In this document: piece after piece, positions 61,247-64,000 of the stretch
Layout: each line of letters begins with the position of its first letter
Numbering within the stretch: the first letter of the stretch is position 1
Position numbers and translations under genes: made by a program
Source: Rhizodiscina lignyota
Lineage: Eukaryota; Ascomycota; Dothideomycetes; Aulographales; Rhizodiscinaceae
DNA: 64,000 bases
Direction of reading: 5' to 3'
NCBI GenBank assembly: GCA_010015805.1
Contig: ML978127.1
Coordinates: 496,001-560,000 of the forward strand
Notes under the pieces: model-generated
Seen by the model: the letters and a program-made list of their open reading frames with translations, nothing else
Told to the model about the DNA's origin: nothing
The model's database searches: none

Positions 61247-63034
61247 ATGGAGTCTTTCGACTTAGTGGTCATCGGAGCTGGTAACATATCATACATCTTT
61301 TCTTGGCTCATGCTAATGCAAGATACAGGCGTATATGGACTTGCGGCTGCGAAAACATACCTTGAAATCAACCCATCGGCAGACATCATCGTCCTGGATG
61401 GCGCAAAGTCGATCGGCGGCGTTTGGGCCGCCGAGCGGTTGTATCCAGGCCTGAGATCTAATAATCTGCTCGGTACCTATGAGTATAGCGACTTTCCAAT
61501 GGACGAGGCTTCTTTTGGTGTTAAACCTGGACACCACATACCCGGTGAAGTCATTCACAAGTATCTGAATGCATACGCTACGAAATTCAACATCGCGCGA
61601 AAAGTACGCCTTCAAAGCAAAGTATACGTTGTACAGCAAGACGATAATGCGGGATGGATTCTCGAAGTTGCTACACAAGCAGGCGAATCCTCCTCAGATA
61701 TTTCCAAGCTTCATGCGAAGAGACTTATTGTAGCTACTGGACTTGCATCGGAACCTCTCCGAGTCAGTCTGCCTGGGATGGATGACTTTGGCGCGCCAAT
61801 TTTCCATTCACGAGAGTTCCGAGCACATAGCGATATGTTGAAGGAAGCGAAGGTAGTTACAGTCCTCGGGGGCCACAAGTCGGCTTGGGATGCTGCGTAT
61901 GAATTCGCGGCGAACGGTGTACAAGTGGAATGGGTCATTCGCGAATCCGGCCACGGTCCGATATGGAGCGCACCTTCGCACGTCACGCCTTTGAAGATGT
62001 GGCTAGAGAAGCTCATCTTTACCCGTCTACTTACGTGGTTCAGTCCTTGCATATTTGCGAATAGTTATGTGCGGCGATTCCTGCACGGCACGTTTGTGGG
62101 CAGATTCTTCGTGGACACGTTCTGGAAAATACTTGAAAGCGATCTGGTGCAGCTCAATGGCTATGACGAGCACCCGGAGACGAAAAAGCTCAAGCCTTGG
62201 AACGCTGCTTTTTGGATCGGCAATGGTCTCTCCATTCTCAACTTCCCGACCAGCATATTTGACATGGTGAAGAAAGGGCAAATACATGTACACGTCAGAG
62301 ATATCGTCCGATTATCGGAGAAACATGTGCACCTATCCAACGGAGAGATACTTCCCAGTGATGCCATAATCTGTGCATCTGGGTGGAAACCGCAGCCTTC
62401 AATCGAATTTCTACCGACGACTCTGAATGCCCGGTTAGGCCTACCTCATACATCCGACCAGAAGAACGATCTCGCAGTGGCGGCAGACCGCGATATACTT
62501 GGGCGATATCCCCGTCTTCGAAACCAGCCCGTTCTTAATCCAAAATACAAACCTCTCACGGGTGATGCCGAGGCACAAGCGAGCATCAATGAACCATTTC
62601 GCCTCTACCGCTTCATGGTGTCTCCAGATCCGGACTTCTTGAAGCTTCACAACATCGGCTTTGCTGGTATGATATGGACGCTCAGCCAGACTGTCTGTGC
62701 ACAAATGCAAAGCCTTTGGCTAACAGCGTACCTTGATGGCAAACTGAAAATCGATCAGGCACCAGATCAGGTCCTTTGGGAGGCTACTCTCTTCAGCCAA
62801 TTCCAGAAATGGAGACATCCAACTGGATACGGCAACATGGTCCCTGACCTAGTTTTCGAGACGCTGCCGTATTTCGACTTCATAATGGATGACCTCGGCC
62901 TCCAAGTTCACAGGAAGAAAACCACATTTGCGGAATTGTTCGAAGGGTACGGCCCCGAAGATTATAGAGAGATTGTCAAGGAATGGAAGGAGAAGAATGT
63001 ATACTCCTCTATTAATATAGATTATACACACTAA
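61247..63034 (+). CDS. Flavin-containing monooxygenase-like FAD/NAD(P)H oxidoreductase
   Basis: Two exons (61247-61280, 61329-63034) give 579 aa. The 48-nt intron is in-frame and stop-free; spliced out, it restores the FAD dinucleotide-binding loop VVIGAGVYGLAAAKTYLE, which is broken if it is kept. Other hallmarks are SIGGVWAAERLYPGLRSNN (flavin contact), RLIVATGLASEP, the IFHSREF block and a second nucleotide-binding loop VTVLGGHKSAWDAAYE for NADPH. Such enzymes hydroxylate or do Baeyer-Villiger-type oxidations in fungal secondary metabolism or detoxification; the substrate here is unknown. A dispersed repeat copy lies 46 bp past the stop. Confidence 0.9.
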   Translation: MESFDLVVIGAGNISYIFSWLMLMQDTGVYGLAAAKTYLEINPSADIIVLDGAKSIGGVWAAERLYPGLRSNNLLGTYEYSDFPMDEASFGVKPGHHIPGEVIHKYLNAYATKFNIARKVRLQSKVYVVQQDDNAGWILEVATQAGESSSDISKLHAKRLIVATGLASEPLRVSLPGMDDFGAPIFHSREFRAHSDMLKEAKVVTVLGGHKSAWDAAYEFAANGVQVEWVIRESGHGPIWSAPSHVTPLKMWLEKLIFTRLLTWFSPCIFANSYVRRFLHGTFVGRFFVDTFWKILESDLVQLNGYDEHPETKKLKPWNAAFWIGNGLSILNFPTSIFDMVKKGQIHVHVRDIVRLSEKHVHLSNGEILPSDAIICASGWKPQPSIEFLPTTLNARLGLPHTSDQKNDLAVAADRDILGRYPRLRNQPVLNPKYKPLTGDAEAQASINEPFRLYRFMVSPDPDFLKLHNIGFAGMIWTLSQTVCAQMQSLWLTAYLDGKLKIDQAPDQVLWEATLFSQFQKWRHPTGYGNMVPDLVFETLPYFDFIMDDLGLQVHRKKTTFAELFEGYGPEDYREIVKEWKEKNVYSSINIDYTH

Positions 63035-64000
63035 AGCTGTGTACTTTGGATTAATACTATCCAATATATATTAAATCGAGCTTTCAGAGATGCTCTCCCA
63101 TGTGCTGAAGAATAAAACTTGCCTTTACTGTGAGTGTTCAATTAATCGAGCTCAGCTATTTTGTCACCCGCGTGTCTGCTCAGCACACAGTACTAGACCC
63201 ATATTACTGATACATAATCAGATGAACGAGCAAGATGTTGTTTCTACTCCAAGACATGACGACTATCCTGGAGGTAACAGACGACTACCAGAAACGTTGG
63301 CTCGGCTCTGGAAGCTTTGGCGCACTGGCTGATCGTCGAAGCGGTACCTGTCGCAAGTGGGTGTATCCTAGCAGTTCTTTAAATACAAACATACGATAAG
63401 CACTTACGCATGGATAATCCTTTGGGTGAATCTCACTGGGACGAGGGAGTGCGCATCTTCTATGTACAGTATCTCATTCTCAACAGATGTACTGGAGACG
63501 AAGACGTCATGCAGATCAAACGGTCTTCCGAGTCCGACGACCTGAGATTGTGGCCTGGACAGATTGTGCAAGCGCTGAGATTGCGGAGGCCCATGCCATC
63601 CGGCGCGTTTAGCATCACGTGGTCGAAGTGGAGCATGCGCGAGCAAATCTCGAACGAACACGACCTCACGGATGGGCCCGTCCACTCCGACCCACAGCTG
63701 TTCGTATGCCACCGAGCAATTTGCAACGGGGATAGGCCTGGCAGGCGTGAATGCGAGATTGTCTCTCTGCGACCTGGTCAGTTTCAGCAGGTCAAATACT
63801 GCAGCTCGCTGCCGGGCCCTGCCTGCGCAGATTTGATAATCTGTGCGGGCCAATGAGACGCCTGCGGCAGGAGATCAATCATCGACCTTCATTTCGTGCT
63901 TCATTTCTGCTGCAAGCTCTGCAGGTACCTTGGTCATGACGCGGTGCCTTTCCGTTTGTTATTCTTCTCCACGTTGCAGCTCCGCTTCCTTTTCTAATCC
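63035..64000. other. Uncertain region; possible minus-strand gene at the window edge
   Basis: GC-rich 63404-63856 is open for ~150 codons on both strands. The minus frame (ILYIEDAHSLVPVRFTQRI) ends exactly at a strong gtaagt donor near 63403. It can be extended upstream through an intron-like stretch to an ATG near 63930. I recognise no family, so no CDS is called. The dispersed motif lies at 63080-63123. Confidence 0.35.
63080..63123 (+). repeat. Dispersed 41-bp motif, copy C
   Basis: It matches 54563-54607 at about 35 of 41 positions and begins 46 bp after the stop codon of the flavin monooxygenase gene. Confidence 0.6.

Overview
The window looks like a filamentous ascomycete (Pezizomycotina) chromosome segment. 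Genes lie on both strands at roughly one per 2.5 kb. Introns are mostly 46-80 nt with GT..AG ends, and recognisable eukaryotic proteins include Ypt1, Rvb2, alpha-adaptin, Sip5, a mitochondrial GTP/GDP carrier and a methionine-salvage enzyme. Fungal-specific types include a hydrophobin, a GPI-anchored Ser-rich cupredoxin and an MCT-type transporter. No species can be named from the sequence.

Layout. 1.5-3.6 kb: a Ran1/Ksp1-type kinase (-) with a long gene-free upstream stretch. 7.5-8.6 kb: enolase-phosphatase E1 (+). 9.4-10.6 kb: a C2H2 zinc-finger protein (-). 12.2-13.2 kb: an unrecognised four-exon gene whose first coding exon is only the ATG. 14.2-17.1 kb: a long coiled-coil protein (-), divergent from RVB2 (17.9-19.4 kb, +). 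19.6-22.1 kb: a WD40 protein and an isoprenylcysteine-methyltransferase-like membrane enzyme (both -). 24.4-25.6 kb: an unrecognised Ser/Pro-rich protein. 27.7-28.5 kb: a GPI cupredoxin. 29.9-32.7 kb: GGC1 and YPT1. 33.4-34.0 kb: a four-exon hydrophobin (-) that is invisible unless spliced. 35.9-37.8 kb: a cytochrome P450. 38.4-38.9 kb: a metallothionein-like gene. 39.1-42.8 kb: a TACC/spindle-pole-like coiled-coil gene and a Cys-paired hypothetical gene (both -). 43.8-46.2 kb: a BTB-domain gene preceded by a perfect inverted repeat. 47.1-47.5 kb: a PIF/Harbinger transposase remnant. 47.7-49.5 kb: an MCT-type transporter. 50.4-53.2 kb: SIP5. 54.8-60.4 kb: a PLP-homeostasis protein, the AP-2 alpha subunit (-) and an mL50-like mitochondrial ribosomal protein. 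61.2-63.0 kb: a flavin monooxygenase.

Most of the genes are unrelated housekeeping functions (vesicle traffic, mitochondria, chromatin ATPase, metabolism) and show no operon-like logic. The accessory genes (P450, hydrophobin, metallothionein-like, flavin monooxygenase, MCT transporter) are scattered. No polyketide, peptide or terpene synthase is visible, so I do not call a biosynthetic cluster. I did not find a clearly new multi-gene system. The most notable items are the hidden hydrophobin with a stretched last loop, the 16-bp inverted repeat with two GATA cores just before the BTB start codon, very small first exons in three genes, a GC-AG intron, a P450 with an extra tail, and a short motif shared by three intergenic sites.

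Exon coordinates were worked out by hand from splice signals, reading frame and family knowledge. Junctions are consistent in frame but have not been tested against transcripts.
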